Positions 21,384 to 34,189 of a stretch of DNA of 64,000 nucleotides are shown here, in pieces. Each line of letters starts with the position of its first letter. The stretch's first letter is position 1. The translations under genes and the position numbers were made by a program. Below the pieces are notes generated by a model, which searched no databases, was not told the DNA's origin, and saw only the letters and a list, made by a program, of their open reading frames with translations. The DNA is from Epiperipatus broadwayi (Eukaryota; Onychophora; Udeonychophora; Euonychophora; Peripatidae). The stretch covers positions 6,908,853-6,972,852 of the forward strand of contig JAQFVV010000021.1 in the NCBI GenBank assembly GCA_028023455.1. Direction: 5' to 3'.

Positions 21384-21920
21384 CATCTTGGGAATCATAT
21401 ATCTTTTTCACATGTCTTTGGCTATATGTTTATGATTCCATCTTTCCACATGATGTTAAAAGTGGATAGAAACCAATCCTACCTTGCGTGAGAATGGTGT
21501 AATGAAAATTACATTATTCATTATTGAATAATCTCTAGTTTAATGAATAACTAATAAAAATTATTAATATACTTTCATTAAGTGATTTGACAAAGTTGTG
21601 GGAGTAGCATGTTTAAAACTTATCAATTATACCATAGTATATGTTGAAAAAAATAAAGATATGTCTATGTGATTGTGATCTGGGTCAACTGATAAGTGTT
21701 GGTTTAGCATGGGATAGGCATCTTGAGGATCATACCATATTTTTCACATTTTTGTTCATATGTTTATGATTACACCCCTCCATTATGTACTAAAAGATCG
21801 TAGAAATCAGTCTTTACCTTGTGGAGAGTGGCATAGCAAAAATTATATTATAGAAGTATTACTCACTACTGGATAATCTCTAGTCTAATGAATGACTAAT
21901 AAAAATTATTAATGCATGTG
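21384..21920 (+). repeat. 335-bp tandem dimer carrying hammerhead remnants
   Basis: CATCTTGGGAATCATATATC at 21384 and CATCTTGAGGATCATACCAT at 21719 begin matching segments. Both continue through CATATGTTTATGATT, TACCTTG, GGATAATCTC/GAATAATCTC and AATGACTAATAAAAATTATT. Period is 335 bp. The copies have diverged. A beta-type hammerhead remnant at 21674-21735 sits at the unit junction, and a more damaged counterpart lies before the first unit (ATGAAATGTACATCTTGG near 21373). Confidence 0.7.
21674..21735 (+). ncRNA. Hammerhead motif beta-5 (degraded)
   Basis: CTGATAA (21689-21695) stands for CUGAUGA. GTGTTGGTTTAGCAT aligns with the stem II hairpin of the other beta copies, and GGGATA replaces GAAATA. 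The alignment to beta copies is clear, but the catalytic core is mutated. Confidence 0.55.
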
Positions 21921-21949
21921 GGCCTCTGGGAATTTTAGAGATCATTTTG

Positions 21950-21951
<2 letters not shown>

Positions 21952-21990
<39 letters not shown>

Positions 21991-22036
21991 AATCCTGTTA
22001 CATATATATATATATATATATATATTGTAACAGGAT
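21952..22036. repeat. (TA)n with palindromic ATCCTGTTACA ends
   Basis: (TA)n, then AATCCTGTTACA, (TA)n, then TGTAACAGGAT. The inverted TGTAACA ends resemble those of the LTR-like arms at 39984 and 47018. Confidence 0.7.
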
Positions 22037-25000
22037 GGGGTAGTAGGAAATGGTTACAAAAAGGGATGTCGACCATAGTCATACCTGGAGTGATGGAAAA
22101 TATCATCATCATACCCCATAAAATATAAAATCAATAATTTACATAAGTATATGAAGCATGAAATCAAAAGAATCTCTGAGATATAATTGAGAGATCAGAA
22201 GAGTAACTAAAAGCATAATTAACCATCAACCAGCATTATAAAGTAAAACTAGTTATTAGTAATACTCAAAATAAACCATTCATCATCATAAATGATCAAC
22301 AATTAAATAAATCAGTACAATGAATCAACAATCAATCTTGTGACTGAATTTGAACAATACAAATTATAAATCAACAGTCAATCTTGTGACTGGATTGGAA
22401 ATGGGTCTTCTGTAGACCAGGCTAACTATTGAGTCTTTGCCAGCTTGGGCAATTATTTAAACATAACTTGCATGCACCACTTAAGTGCTAATCCATTAGA
22501 ATACATAACCAGAAAATGTAAACAATAATACTGGGATACAAAAACATGCTGATCATCATCAATGCTCTGGCTACTTGTATCATTAATGTACTGGCCAACT
22601 ATAAACTTAATTTCTGTTAAGACTAAATTAAAATAAAATGTAGTACTGGAGCTTTGAAGAATATAATCCATCAAAACCAGGACAATGTCATACTGCAATA
22701 CTCCTAAAGCACTAAATACACATCTCCATTCTTATATTCATCCCATACTCAAATCTAGCTCAGAGAACATAAGCTCTATTACTGTGTATGACCAGAGATG
22801 GTATTTACAATTAAGTCACTGGAATGATTTTTACAATTGAGTTATTTTATTAATAACAATAAAAAATGATATTAAGGTCTTAGAATATGACTCTACAATT
22901 TTTGAATAACATACAAAATTCAAGTTACTATATGATGGTTTACATATAAAACACACATATATGTGCACAGCTGCACATTTTACAATTACACGAATATATT
23001 TCTAATTGACATTTAATAATGACAAAAAAATTGCATATATGTCGTATTTGACAAGCATTGACATATATGCACACACATAAATATGCAGTACAATTGACTT
23101 ATATTACAATCATCATATAAAATAATAAATACATGATTAAACTTTTCAGTTGGATATAAAAAAAAATACTATAAATGTTTAAAAATTTACATTTGTGTGT
23201 GTGCATGCATGGCATGCTGACATTTACATCATATTTTAATTTAGCAGTAATAATATATTTTCATAATTATTTTATTTGGAAAATATGCATAAATTTCATA
23301 CATATACATGTGCATAAACACTTTAATAAAAAGTTTTCTTTTTTATAATCAATCAGAATATTTTCCTTTTCCCTCAAAAAAAAAAAATGATATGAATCAA
23401 TTATCAAATTCTATCTTTAGTTATTACAATTTCCTTTTTTCTTCTTTTGAAAATAAACAAAATCAGTTTTTTAAGGGTTATCGTTGATTGATTAATTAGA
23501 AGTCTTCAAATTTAAAAATATAGATTTTACATATTGTTTTCACTAAATAAATTACTTAAAATATCTGTTTCGATATATATATATCATTATAAAATTTTAA
23601 AATGTCATTTTAAAATGAATTATTTAAATTTTTATTATATATAAAGTCACTCGTCATTTTATATATGTTTATCTGTACTTCTCTGCACATATCTGATACA
23701 GCATACATGTAATTAATTATTCATCCATATCTGGTGAACTTGCTGATTTATCATCAGTATAGTCCAGGTAAGAATTGTTCTGCAATTGGTTCTACTTAGA
23801 CTAGAATTTGGTAAGCTTCAGGTCAGCAAGCTGTTTTTCAGAACACTTTTAAGGCTATGAATTTTAACACAAATAAGTAGGTCATTTTCCTCCATGCGAA
23901 TTTAAACTCCACTATTGAACTGAAGAGGAGCTACTTCTTTGCATTTTTACATCCTCATGGCAGTTCTCTATATAATTCTACTAGCCATTTCTGCAGCTAG
24001 ATTTACTATTGTCATTCTCTGCTACAGTTACTGACTCTTCACAAAATATTTTAGCCAACTTTGCAGCTAGCTCTTCCGCTAGCTCTTCCGCTAACTGCTT
24101 CTCAGAAATATTAGTCAGACTGTCTGATATTTTTATCAGTCCTTTTTATAAATGCATTTGAGGTGATTACAACACTAAATTTAAAAACATGTTTTTTTTA
24201 TCTCTCTCTCTAATCCCTATTGCAAACAACCTTGAATTTTTTATCAAAGTATGATTGAAAAAAGTTGATTTCAATTAACTTTATTAATTCTTTGGAATTT
24301 GACCAAATTGTGATCTATATACATGTTTTAACTCTCTTCAAATCACTTTTAATTAAAAGCTACTTTTTGGAATTTTTATCAGTTTAAGTAATTAAAAAAT
24401 TTCAAAAATAGCATACTTGTTTTTTAAATTTCAAAATCAGAATTATAATATTTATTAGACCTTTTTAAATGTTTATTTCATAATAAAATTTTATTTTAAA
24501 TTTATTATCTGATGAAGAGAGTTGGTCAAAGAAACTGTAATAAAAAAACTTAAAATAACTTGTTGAAACAATATTTTGGATTGAATAAAGTGTTGAAAGA
24601 AATCATTAATTATATCTGTTATAAATAGTAAAATGTTTTTTTTTAAATTTTATATAGGAGCAAAACATTCCTAGTAATGTCATCAGCTATAGCCATTCAG
24701 GTTGTGCCAGGATTATCATTAAAAAGCAGGAAATTTTTTATGGATATTCAATTTATATTTTATTTACCGTTATTTTTATTTTTTCAAACTTTGATATTTT
24801 TTCCCCCTGTGATTTGCGTAATAACTTCTAATGCTGATTGACTTTTTTTTTTCAAATTAAAATTGATTAAAAGTACTCTGAAAGTAATAAGAGCAAGAAC
24901 AAATCAAGAATGAGGAAAAACACTCTCCTCAGATAAGCAGCATAGAATGACCTCAAACAATCTTCAAAAATAAGAAATTATTTTTTAAAAAAAAATTATA

Positions 25001-25730
25001 ATAGATATCAAAATTGTTTAAATATTATCTTCTCTGCTAAATAGTTTACAGAGTTTCAAAATCAGATTTTTGTAAATTTAAATTTATTTCCACAAATTTA
25101 GAAAAAAAAAATTGGTTGAAAAAGTGCACATGTATATTTCATTTTAATAAACACAAATGCCATCAGCTAATTAGTTATCACATGTAAATCACAACCATGC
25201 CTAAATACATTAGTAAAATATTAGTAGTGTATTACCAATATGACAAACACTACATTTAAATAGTAATTGAGTTTACTTACACATGATCCTTAATATTTTT
25301 TATATATATATATTTAATTTTTTATTGTATAAAGATGCATACATGTTTTACTCAGGAGACAATAGATTTAAGCATGTGCTGTATAAAAATAACTCTATAT
25401 TGTATCAACTATTTCCAGCATAAGAACGACATTTTGATTGCATTCAATTATAATGAAATAATGGAAAAATTTGCAATTATTAAAAGAAAGTGTCAAAGTA
25501 TTGATCAATACTGTTTTATAATACTTCTATATTTAAATTATATTTTGTACATTTGATGTTATATTATAGAACACTCATTGATTAATAAATTAGGTTAACT
25601 TATTAAAATTATCATTAAATGTTATAGTATGTTTCATCAACTGATAAATATTATCATTAGTGATTAAACTTAAAAGTATATAGCTGTACACACTATGAAA
25701 TTTTTTATAGGTTGATTTTCATCTTCATTT
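22037..25730. other. AT-rich DNA with a few local repeats
   Basis: A 55-bp direct repeat (CAATCTTGTGACTG) occurs at about 22333 and 22378. A small repeat AGCTCTTCCGCTA occurs at 24067-24094. I found no gene, RNA or element. Confidence 0.5.
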
Positions 25731-26284
25731 GCACAAGTTTGCAGGTCTCCATATCAGCTTATGAAGACTATTACTTTATTAGTTTGGATATAATACAAAT
25801 GCCAATATGGTATAGAAAGTAAATTATTACAATACACACTATGATAATAGAAAATCTTATAGAGACATATCTAACTCAGAAATTGTTTCATGTATGTTTT
25901 CAAACTCTCCACCAAAGTCTCTTACCATCGTTTCTTTTCTGATTCTTCTTAAGATTGTAATATCTGAATCTACTAAATCAAAGCCTATGAATAAATTAAA
26001 CAAATAAGAAATTTTATTGTGATATAGAAGTTTCATAAATTCTTAACACAGTCTAACATTTATCTATATCATTTTACTTTTACTCTTTAATTTTTTATCA
26101 ATTTATTATCCTTTCTTTTCACACTATGGCTGAATAAATTATACAACTATTTTTTATTTCTTTTTAAAATTTTGCACATATGATCTTACCTTCATCATCA
26201 TCATGGTTTAATACTTGGGATATATTTCTAAATGATTTCTAGACTTAAATTTAATCATAAACAATATAACATTCGTAAAATGTT

Positions 26285-26475
26285 ATCGAGAAAACTCTCT
26301 TTTAAAAGAGATTTGAACCCAAACTCTCAAGCTCTTTCCAATCATTCACTATAATATAACTGATACACATGACCACACCACATACATATATATATATATA
26401 TATGGTCATATGTATCAGTGAATGACTGAAGAGAACTTGAAAGTCTGGGTTCAAATCCCCTTTAATTACATCTGG

Positions 26476-26480
<5 letters not shown>
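26285..26480. repeat. Foldback with tRNA-like arms around (TA)n
   Basis: The arm AGATTTGAACCCAAACTCTC ... GATACACATGACCA is mirrored by TGGTCATATGTATCAG ... GAAAGTCTGGGTTCAAATCC across a TA core (26385-26402). The phrase GGGTTCAAATCC resembles box B and also the end of the beta repeat at about 36740-36755 (GAAAGTCTGAGTTCAAATCC). A further (TA)n lies at 26479-26508. Confidence 0.7.
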
Positions 26481-26512
<32 letters not shown>

Positions 26513-26964
26513 ATTTAAAACTGTCTTTCATTTTTGAAACTAAAGTAGTATTCTTATCATTATTTCTACTGTTTTTTCTTTTCATCATACTTTATTAATC
26601 TTATTTTACGGAGTTTTAATAATAATAGTATTTATATATAACTAAGGCATTTTTTAATTATTTAGTAAAAATAGTTTTTATACAATTTAACACAAGAAGA
26701 CTAAAATAGATTGGAAAAAAATCTGTAATAATATTTTAATATGTAAATGTAAAAAAAAATGGGGGAACAGGTCCAGAGTGGATATCTTGTTTTAATTAAT
26801 TACAAAATAAAACTAATTTAAAAGTAATTAAAGGGCCTAACTGTAATAAAAATTATTTTAAAATTAATTTTTCAAATAAGTCTAAATTAAACATTCAAAC
26901 GTAAAACGTGTTGAGAAAAATTATCACACAGAGTAATAATAGTAAAATGTTTTATAGTAAACAA

Positions 26965-26965
<1 letters not shown>

Positions 26966-27002
<37 letters not shown>
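26966..27002. repeat. (TAG)n at the LINE 5' boundary
   Basis: About 12 TAG triplets end exactly where the LINE 5' untranslated region begins. Confidence 0.9.
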
Positions 27003-27003
<1 letters not shown>

Positions 27004-27192
27004 AGGTAGCCATCTTGGCTCTTGACAGAGAAAGTTGACTCATTTCAGCTCCTGCTTTAGACTTAAGTTTTATTGGTTTTTGATTGAATTTGATAGTGAA
27101 AAGTATACCAAAAGAAAAAGGAAATTTTCCACTTAAAGGTAAGCTCTATTTCGAGCAAAATTGTTAATATAAAGAAGAATATTAGATTTAAA

Positions 27193-28834
27193 ATGTCTAA
27201 TATTTCTGATTCTAATTCTAATTTAAAAATTGCTAATAATAGCTTAGATAAAAATAATTCTTATCAAGATCTAGAAAAAGTCAAAGTTAACAATAGTTCT
27301 TTTTCAAAAGTAAAAACTGGATCCAATATGGCTGAAGCCTTATCTGATTTATCTAAAACAAGAAATAAATTTAAAAATACTAATTTGCCTGAGGCATCTG
27401 ATTCTATTGAATTAAATAAGAATATTAAACAAACTTATGCTAGTATTTTAAAGCAAAAATCTGAACAAGATAACAATGTAATTACAGAAGAAAATTTAAC
27501 AGAAATTTTTAATTTTGACAATGAACTACAAATGGAACAAGAAAATACAAATTTATTATCAACTAGTAATACAGATTATGTTTCTGTATGTGAAAAATTT
27601 ATACAAACAATTCCTTTAACAGTTCTTAAATCATTTCAAAAATTTAAAAGTATTAAAACGTCTACAATAGCTATAACAGATACTAATTCTTCAGTCATGA
27701 ATTTTCCTACTGATGAATTTTATTCTTATCTATCAGAAAAAAAACTTTGGTCAATGATATACAAAGTGCTAGATCATCCTAATAGCAGATATAAAACAAT
27801 AGAATATCATAATGTGGCTCAGAAACAAATATTTGAAAAACATATTCACTTTCTTAATGGAAAATTTATTTGTTACATAGACATTGATAGACCTACAAAT
27901 TTGAATGGACAAATTAAGAACTGTCATGTAGACTTTAAAGCTGATGATCTACAAGATTTACTAAAAAATGTTGGAACTGTGGCCAACTTTAAATATATAT
28001 GAGAAAAAAGAGCCACACAGCCAGTTCTAACCAATACTGCTCATTTCACTATGTCATTGAAGAAAAATATGCAACCAACAGATATACCAACATTACATGC
28101 AACAGATTCTTCACCTTTTATAGTTACTTTCAGAGGCATTTCACCTCAGTGTTTTTTTTTTGTAAAGCCAGAGGTCATCTTGTCAAAGAATGCCCTAACC
28201 ATTTTGTAAAAAGTGTGGTTTTAAAAAAACAAAAACGCATCAGTGCAGTAGAGATCCAATAGCTAATAATGAAATCAGACTCATGCAAAGTAACCCTGAA
28301 AAAACAAAAGTAGATGAACCTATTCCCAATATGCAAAGTAACCCTGAAAAAACAAAAGTAAATGAATGTAATCCCAATAATGAAGACAACAACACAGATA
28401 TCCAAAATCTCAGCCTTGATGAACTTATTCCCAATAATGAAGACAACAACACAAATAAGCAAAATCTCAGCTTTGATGACCCTAGTCAAAATAGCTCCAT
28501 GAATACTATACCAAATAAATCCTATATCTCACAGGAGGAAACAGAAACAGAGTACACGAGTGATACCTTACCATTTCCTTGCTCTGATGAAGAGTTCCAA
28601 TTAATTAAAGTAAAGACTAAGAAACAAATGCACAAGAGAAAAAAATCTGCATTGCATCAAGAGCCTATACAAACTAATGAACCTGACAAACATAGTGAAA
28701 AAAAATCAAAGAAAAATGATACAAAGTCTACCACACCAGCATTAAAAAAACAAAACTCACAAATAAAACAGGTGAAACAGATTATCCAGCTAATGAATCA
28801 ACACTTCATTGGACCAGACAAAAACAAAGTATAA
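27193..28834 (+). pseudogene. LINE ORF1 (gag-like, zinc knuckle), broken
   Basis: The first open part (27193-28002) is rich in Asn, Ser and Lys and ends at a TGA. Frame breaks follow: an indel in the T-run at 28152-28161 and a one-base loss near 28203. A CCHC knuckle follows the T-run (C-K-A-R-G-H-L-V-K-E-C), then a second Cys/His cluster C-K-K-C...H-Q-C at about 28205-28246. After it, 28283-28834 encodes two SNPEKTKV repeats and two PNNEDNNT repeats, acidic and then Lys-rich. By analogy ORF1 binds the element RNA. The ATG at 27193 opens the longest frame and follows the 5' UTR. Confidence 0.75.
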
Positions 28835-29265
28835 ATCAATTGACACAGGAGCAGCTTCTTCTGATGGCAGCAGTGGATGTACACAGAAGATCTACTAAAT
28901 CTAAGGATATCATAACAAATACCATGTCTCAAAATATAGAGACAGACTTTGAAGCACCATTAAAAATAGTCTATCAAGATGAGTTGCATAAATAACACTT
29001 ATAGACTTTCAAACCAGGACAATTTTTTGGATTTAATTCCAAATGTGAAAATAATTATCATGTTTATGAACAAAAATATGCACAACAAACTCAATAGAAC
29101 TTCACTTGCAAGGGTAAGTTCATTGTTTTCACAGTGGTGTATTATTATAATTTTTCTTTTCTATTTAACACATTCCTATTATACTTTTACTAATATTAGT
29201 TGTCCCATTCATTATACAATAAACTATAAAATATCATTCTCCCACCATTTTATATAATTGATAAT
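28835..29265 (+). other. LINE inter-ORF region
   Basis: About 430 bp separate ORF1 and ORF2. A 92-codon open frame at 28979-29257 has no recognised motif. Part of the region could originally have coded for the ORF1 C-terminus or the ORF2 N-terminus. Confidence 0.45.
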
Positions 29266-32200
29266 ATGGGTCTTTCTATTACAGCAGTCAATGTAAGGGG
29301 TATTAACTCTACCCAGCGAATATATGCAATTAGCAATTGGATAAGGCAATTCTCACCCCATATCCTTTTATTTACAGAGACAAAATGCTCAGTACATTCA
29401 GCATTTAATCCTGAACTCTACCTTAGTAAATTTGGATACAGTAAATTTTCAACATCTGATATTGCTGCTGCTGGGGTAGGGATTTTCATCCATCATTGTT
29501 CTCCTTTTCAAACTTTTAAAATTTTATACTTAGATCAGCATATGAGTATAATTATTCTATATCATTCTTCTTTTACAGTAAATTTAATAACATTCTATTT
29601 ATATAATCAGCCAGTGTTAATTCACCAATTAATAAATAAAATAAATTTAATATTAGCTACAAATTCTTACCCAACTATAATCATGGGTGATTTTAACATG
29701 TCTTATAAGTATTTTACATTAAAATACCTTCATTTGATTAATAAAAATCTCATGAGTGCTGAAGGTTTTTTTCCAACTAACTCCATTTCATTCTACACTA
29801 AAAAACACTCCTCTCTAATAGACCTTGTATTCTATTCACCAGATCTACATTTCATAATAAATCCCTCTCTATGTCCTGTAACTTTCTCTGATCATTTAGC
29901 ACTTAATGTGGAACTCGCAATACACATGCAACATCAACCAATTCTTCTTCTAAATAAAACTACTCATCTTCTTTTAAAATCCACTACACTGAAGCAGTTC
30001 TCTCTGAGATTTATATTTATTTTAAGAAGGTAGACATACTATCTTTAAACCCAGTAGAAGCCTGGCTATCATTTATTAACATAATCTCTTCTACTATTCG
30101 ACATTATACCTCCAAAAATAGTTCTCCCACTAATCTTATTAATAAATTAGATACAATACACTTAAAACTAAAAAATACTTCATGTGACCCTTCTTCAGTT
30201 ACATCAATAATGTTTTTAAAACAAGAATACAAGCAAACCCAACTCATACTGGCTGATTATCTCTCTATAAAAAAAGCAAAAATTTTTCTAGCTAATTCCC
30301 ATAACTGGTCTAAAGGATATATTTGGTGGGCTTTAGGTTATACTCCCAAAAAATTAACTCCTTCATCTATTATTTTTGATTCAAAAATGATTGCTGGGGA
30401 AGACATGACTCCACAAATATATTACCGCTTTAAATCTAGACTCCAAAAATTTCCTTTTCCAAAATTTTCTTCATTTCACTTTGGTTTTACCACAGAAAAA
30501 CATAACATCACAAAGTATGAAATTGCTCTCAAGTTGAACTTTATTCCAAACAATACACACCCAGGTACACATGCAATTCCAAAATTTTTATTATCACATC
30601 TTAGCCATTTTACTATCCCAATAGTACACAATATGATAAATTATCTATCAAAACAAATACATAACATTGACCAACTTTATCCAGTATCACTGGTCCCTTC
30701 TCTAAAAAAAATACACTTCCTTCTCCTCTAGATAATCTACGCCCTATTTCAATGTCTCCTCTGATCATCAAACTAATAGAATCTCTTTTAAAAGACAAAA
30801 TTCAACCCCTAATACTTCCTGGGTTGTCTAAGTTGCAGTTTGCTAGAAAAGGATGTTCTTCTTCTGAAGCACTTATGTTATGTAAAATATTAATAGAGGA
30901 TGTAAGACAAGCTAGAAAATCAGCACCTATTGCAATTCAATTAGACATACAAGCTGCATTTGATTCGGTGCCTATGGACAAGCTGCTGCAGATGCTTAGT
31001 CAACATAAAATTCCAATACCTATAATGTATGTTCTAGCAAACCTGCTCATCAATAGAAAAATACACATTACTCTTAATGGCAAAATGTCCCCTGACTTCA
31101 CTCCACACAACTCAATACCACAAGGCTCTCCCCTTAGTTCACTGTTTTTTATCACATATATTAACCCCCTCCTACTAGAAATAGAATCTAAATTGCCAGG
31201 AATATATGTACCCCTCATAAACCAATCCATCAATCATATTTCATACATGGATGATATAGTCATTTTTTTGCCATCAAAAAAACATTTGCCTTTAATGTTT
31301 ACCATTTTAGAAAATTACTCTGCAGCTTATAGTTTAAAATTTAACAAAGAAAAAACATCTATTTGGAGTATACTTTCTGGTAATCAAATTCATTCAGTTT
31401 GCAGTACCCCTCCCCACAAATTTCTTGATCTCCCAATTCATCTGTCTATGAATGCAATGAGAAAGATAATACAAGAACAATTAATATCTGCAATTGAAAA
31501 GGTGACAACCTCACTTTCAAAAGCATATCTTTCATTGCATAGTAAAATATCACTCATTAACTTATTAATTTTCCAAAAATAAATTACTATGCACCTATCA
31601 TTAAATTTACAAACTCATTTAAGAAAAAAATTAACTCTTTTTGCAACAAACTCATATGGAATAATAAGGCAGTGGTAATAAGCATCAAAAGTCTGCAAAA
31701 ACATTCAAAACTAAATGGCTTGTCATTTCACTGCATTTCAACATTCTATTACCAAAAAACTCATAATGCAATAATGAAACTTTATATGACATATGAAAAT
31801 TTCCAAGTGTTTCTTCCAATATCATCTACAGACACTCCACCTCCTATTAAAAATAAATTCATTAACAATCTAATAAAAACAATATTCAAACATAAAGTAC
31901 CTGCTACAAACCTTTTCTCAACTAAAATTAAATATTGGGAAGCACATTACATGACAACTAATTCCAATCCCTTTGAAATTCCCATTAGCTTAATTAATAT
32001 CACAAATAAAGCTATAATCCAAAAATTTAAATTCTGGTACTTGGAGCCTAAGTACTTAGATTTTCTAATAAAAATCAACCTTAAAGCTTTACCTACCAAT
32101 GCTTTTCTGGCTGAAAGATGGAGATCTCCAAACATATATGCCATTTGTCAACTATGTAATAAAGAAGAAGAAACAACAGAACATTTTATTTCTCAGTGTA

Positions 32201-32499
32201 TTTCTCTCAAAACATATCGAGAACTAATTGCTGATATAACCCATAATCCAAAATGCTCATTGACAGTATTGATAGAAATTATCCAAAGAGGGTTGTTTCC
32301 AACAATAAGACTAACAATCTTTATACTATATACGCTCTGGTTTATGAGATGCCACTTTATATTCAATCCAACATCTCGTAAACTTAAATCACTTTTTCTC
32401 AATAAGTTAGCAAAAATTAAAACAAGAGATCAGGCACTAGCTCCAACTGATATAGTATCAGCCACTTGGAGTTTGATCAAATTACCAACACCACTGTGA
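29266..32499 (+). pseudogene. LINE ORF2: APE endonuclease and reverse transcriptase
   Basis: The frame starts MGLSITAVNVRG, typical of APE N-termini. Catalytic residues visible are N9, E38 (TETK), D142/N144 (GDFN) and D209/H210 (SDH). RT motifs follow: LRPISMSP (about 30738), LDIQAAFDSV (about 30942), PQGSPLSS (about 31118) and YMDD (31244-31255). The C-terminal motif CQLCNKEEETTEHFISQC (about 32146-32199) is the CCHC seen in L1-type ORF2 proteins. Total length is about 1,080 residues, normal for the class. Three frameshifts (near 30025, 30715 and 31575, two at A-runs) split it into four frames, so it is not translatable as it stands. It would nick target DNA and prime reverse transcription there. 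Confidence 0.88.
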
Positions 32500-32750
32500 A
32501 ATATGAATCGCATATTTGCTGTATGTAAGTGAGAGTTTTGTTGTCATATATGTATTTAATATTGTTACTGTTATTGATTATTTTTTTCCCTCAGTTTTTC
32601 AACATTATTAATGTAAAAATATTTCATGTATTCATAATAATAATTTTGTTAATAATTTTCAATTCTAAATTGTAGATCAGCTCTTGTAACATGTTTTAAA
32701 ATTGTATTTTTATACATGTACTTATGATATCAAATAAAGTACTTTAAAAC
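32500..32750 (+). other. LINE 3' UTR with polyadenylation signal
   Basis: AT-rich 3' UTR ends with AATAAA at 32733-32738, about 12 bp before the (TAG)n array. Confidence 0.75.
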
Positions 32751-32797
<47 letters not shown>

Positions 32798-32814
32798 ACA
32801 ACAACAACAACAAC

Positions 32815-32881
<67 letters not shown>

Positions 32882-32931
32882 TTAATAATAATAATAATAA
32901 TAACAACAACAACTACAACAACAACACAATT
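32751..32931. repeat. (TAG)n(AAC)n(AAT)n microsatellite
   Basis: TAG triplets (about 16) pass into AAC, then a long AAT run, then AAC. They follow the LINE 3' end. The poly-Leu frame on the minus strand is an artefact. Confidence 0.95.
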
Positions 32932-33302
32932 GAATACTCACTAAAAATCTAAATAGAAATTTTACTAGAACAAAGTTGAATTGACAAATTAAATATATAT
33001 TTAAATAAAAATAGAACTAAAACATGCTTTCAAAATTTACTAAGTGAACTTAAATACCATATTTAAATGTTATATACAGTAACTTTTTTGCATTCACTAT
33101 ATTTGTTTTTAGACACCTCCTGGTTACCTACAATAATGGATAGTAGTAAGCCCAAATAAAATATATGATTAACATATACACACAAATACACACAAACATT
33201 ACAATATAATACCCATTAGTTTTTAAATTGTGTAAATTAAGATATTATTAATTCATTAACTAAAAATGGAATATTATAATTGTGAAAAAGAATATAGTGT
33301 GA

Positions 33303-33420
33303 TAGTGGAGATAACACAACCATGTGGAGACAACACAACCAGGTGGAAATAGCTCAACCATGTGAAGATATAACAACCAGGTGGATATAGCTCAACCATG
33401 TGGAGAAAGAACAATCATAT
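33303..33420. repeat. ~20-bp minisatellite
   Basis: Five to six units alternate forms of CATGTGGAGACAACACAACC and CAGGTGGAAATAGCTCAACC, with period 20-21 bp. Confidence 0.85.
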
Positions 33421-34189
33421 GACTGACCCAATGCAATATGATTATATATTAATTTCACAGAATAAGGAAATGTCTAAGTGAGAGATAATTTTTAAAATTT
33501 ATCCATTCATATTTATGATTTTTTTAAAAATATTTTTCCACACAGTGTTTACTGAAACTGTGGCTAATAAGTTCTATTCCAGGGACCACTAGATATTGCA
33601 TATTCTTTTATAAATGACTGTAGATATAATTAAAATGTTGTTTTTATGAAATAAAATATCTTGTCTTCAAGATTTTAATTTTTTTTAGCACATCCTCAGT
33701 TCAAATTATCTACATTGAAATTATCCACCAGCATGGATACTTGATCCACTCTTTTTCCCCATGCATACATTTTGTGAATTACTTAGGAGTATCAAACCTA
33801 GATTTCTATGCCATGTTGATGAGCTAATATTTTTCCAATGCACCAAATACTATATTGTTTAGCTGAGATAGAAGTTAAAATCTGATTGACTTTTGATAGC
33901 TTTTTTTAAAATAAAAATATTAATCGGCAAATAAAATGTCACATGACATCTGGTATCGATTTTTAAAAAAAATTACAATAATAATAAAATCTAATTTAGA
34001 AGACAATTCAGACTACCATTACGTTATTTGAAAATCAAATGTTTATCATTCATTTTTGAATAATTTATATAAATGTTCACTTAGACTTCTATTGCATTAA
34101 TTTAATTTGTTATATCATCTTTTTTTTTGTTCAGAAAAAAAATCTTTTCAAATAAACTTCATTTAAAAAAATGAATTTGTGAATCATTT
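33421..34189. other. AT-rich DNA with PLE-tail relative
   Basis: A diverged copy of the sequence at 13225-13260 occurs near 33530-33580 (CACACAGTG, TACTGAAACTGTGGCTAATA). Nothing else was recognised. Confidence 0.4.

Larger units (their letters stand above)
27003..32750 (+). mobile_element. Near full-length APE-type LINE (two ORFs)
   Basis: The element has a 5' UTR (27003-27192), ORF1 with a zinc-knuckle region, ORF2 with an apurinic-like endonuclease (APE), RT and C-terminal CCHC motif, and a 3' UTR ending at an AATAAA signal (32733-32738). It lies between (TAG)n at 26966-27002 and at 32751-32798. No RNase H was seen. The domain order APE-RT-CCHC is that of L1/Tx1-type LINEs; the clade needs a tree. 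Damage is limited to a few frameshifts and one stop, so the insertion is fairly young. Related dead copies lie at 2725-4824 and 37880-38890. Confidence 0.85.

Noticed and set aside
25730-25800. Possible further alpha hammerhead (CTTATGAAG and TTAGTTTGGATATA)
   Set aside because: Similarity to the alpha unit is patchy, CUGAUGA and GAAA are both missing and stem pairing cannot be drawn.
27193-32499. Host gene with introns
   Set aside because: Breaks between frames lie in homopolymer runs without splice-site patterns, and domain content is that of a LINE.
32730-32912. Poly-Leu open frame after the LINE
   Set aside because: Pure translation of (TAG)n/(AAT)n on the minus strand.
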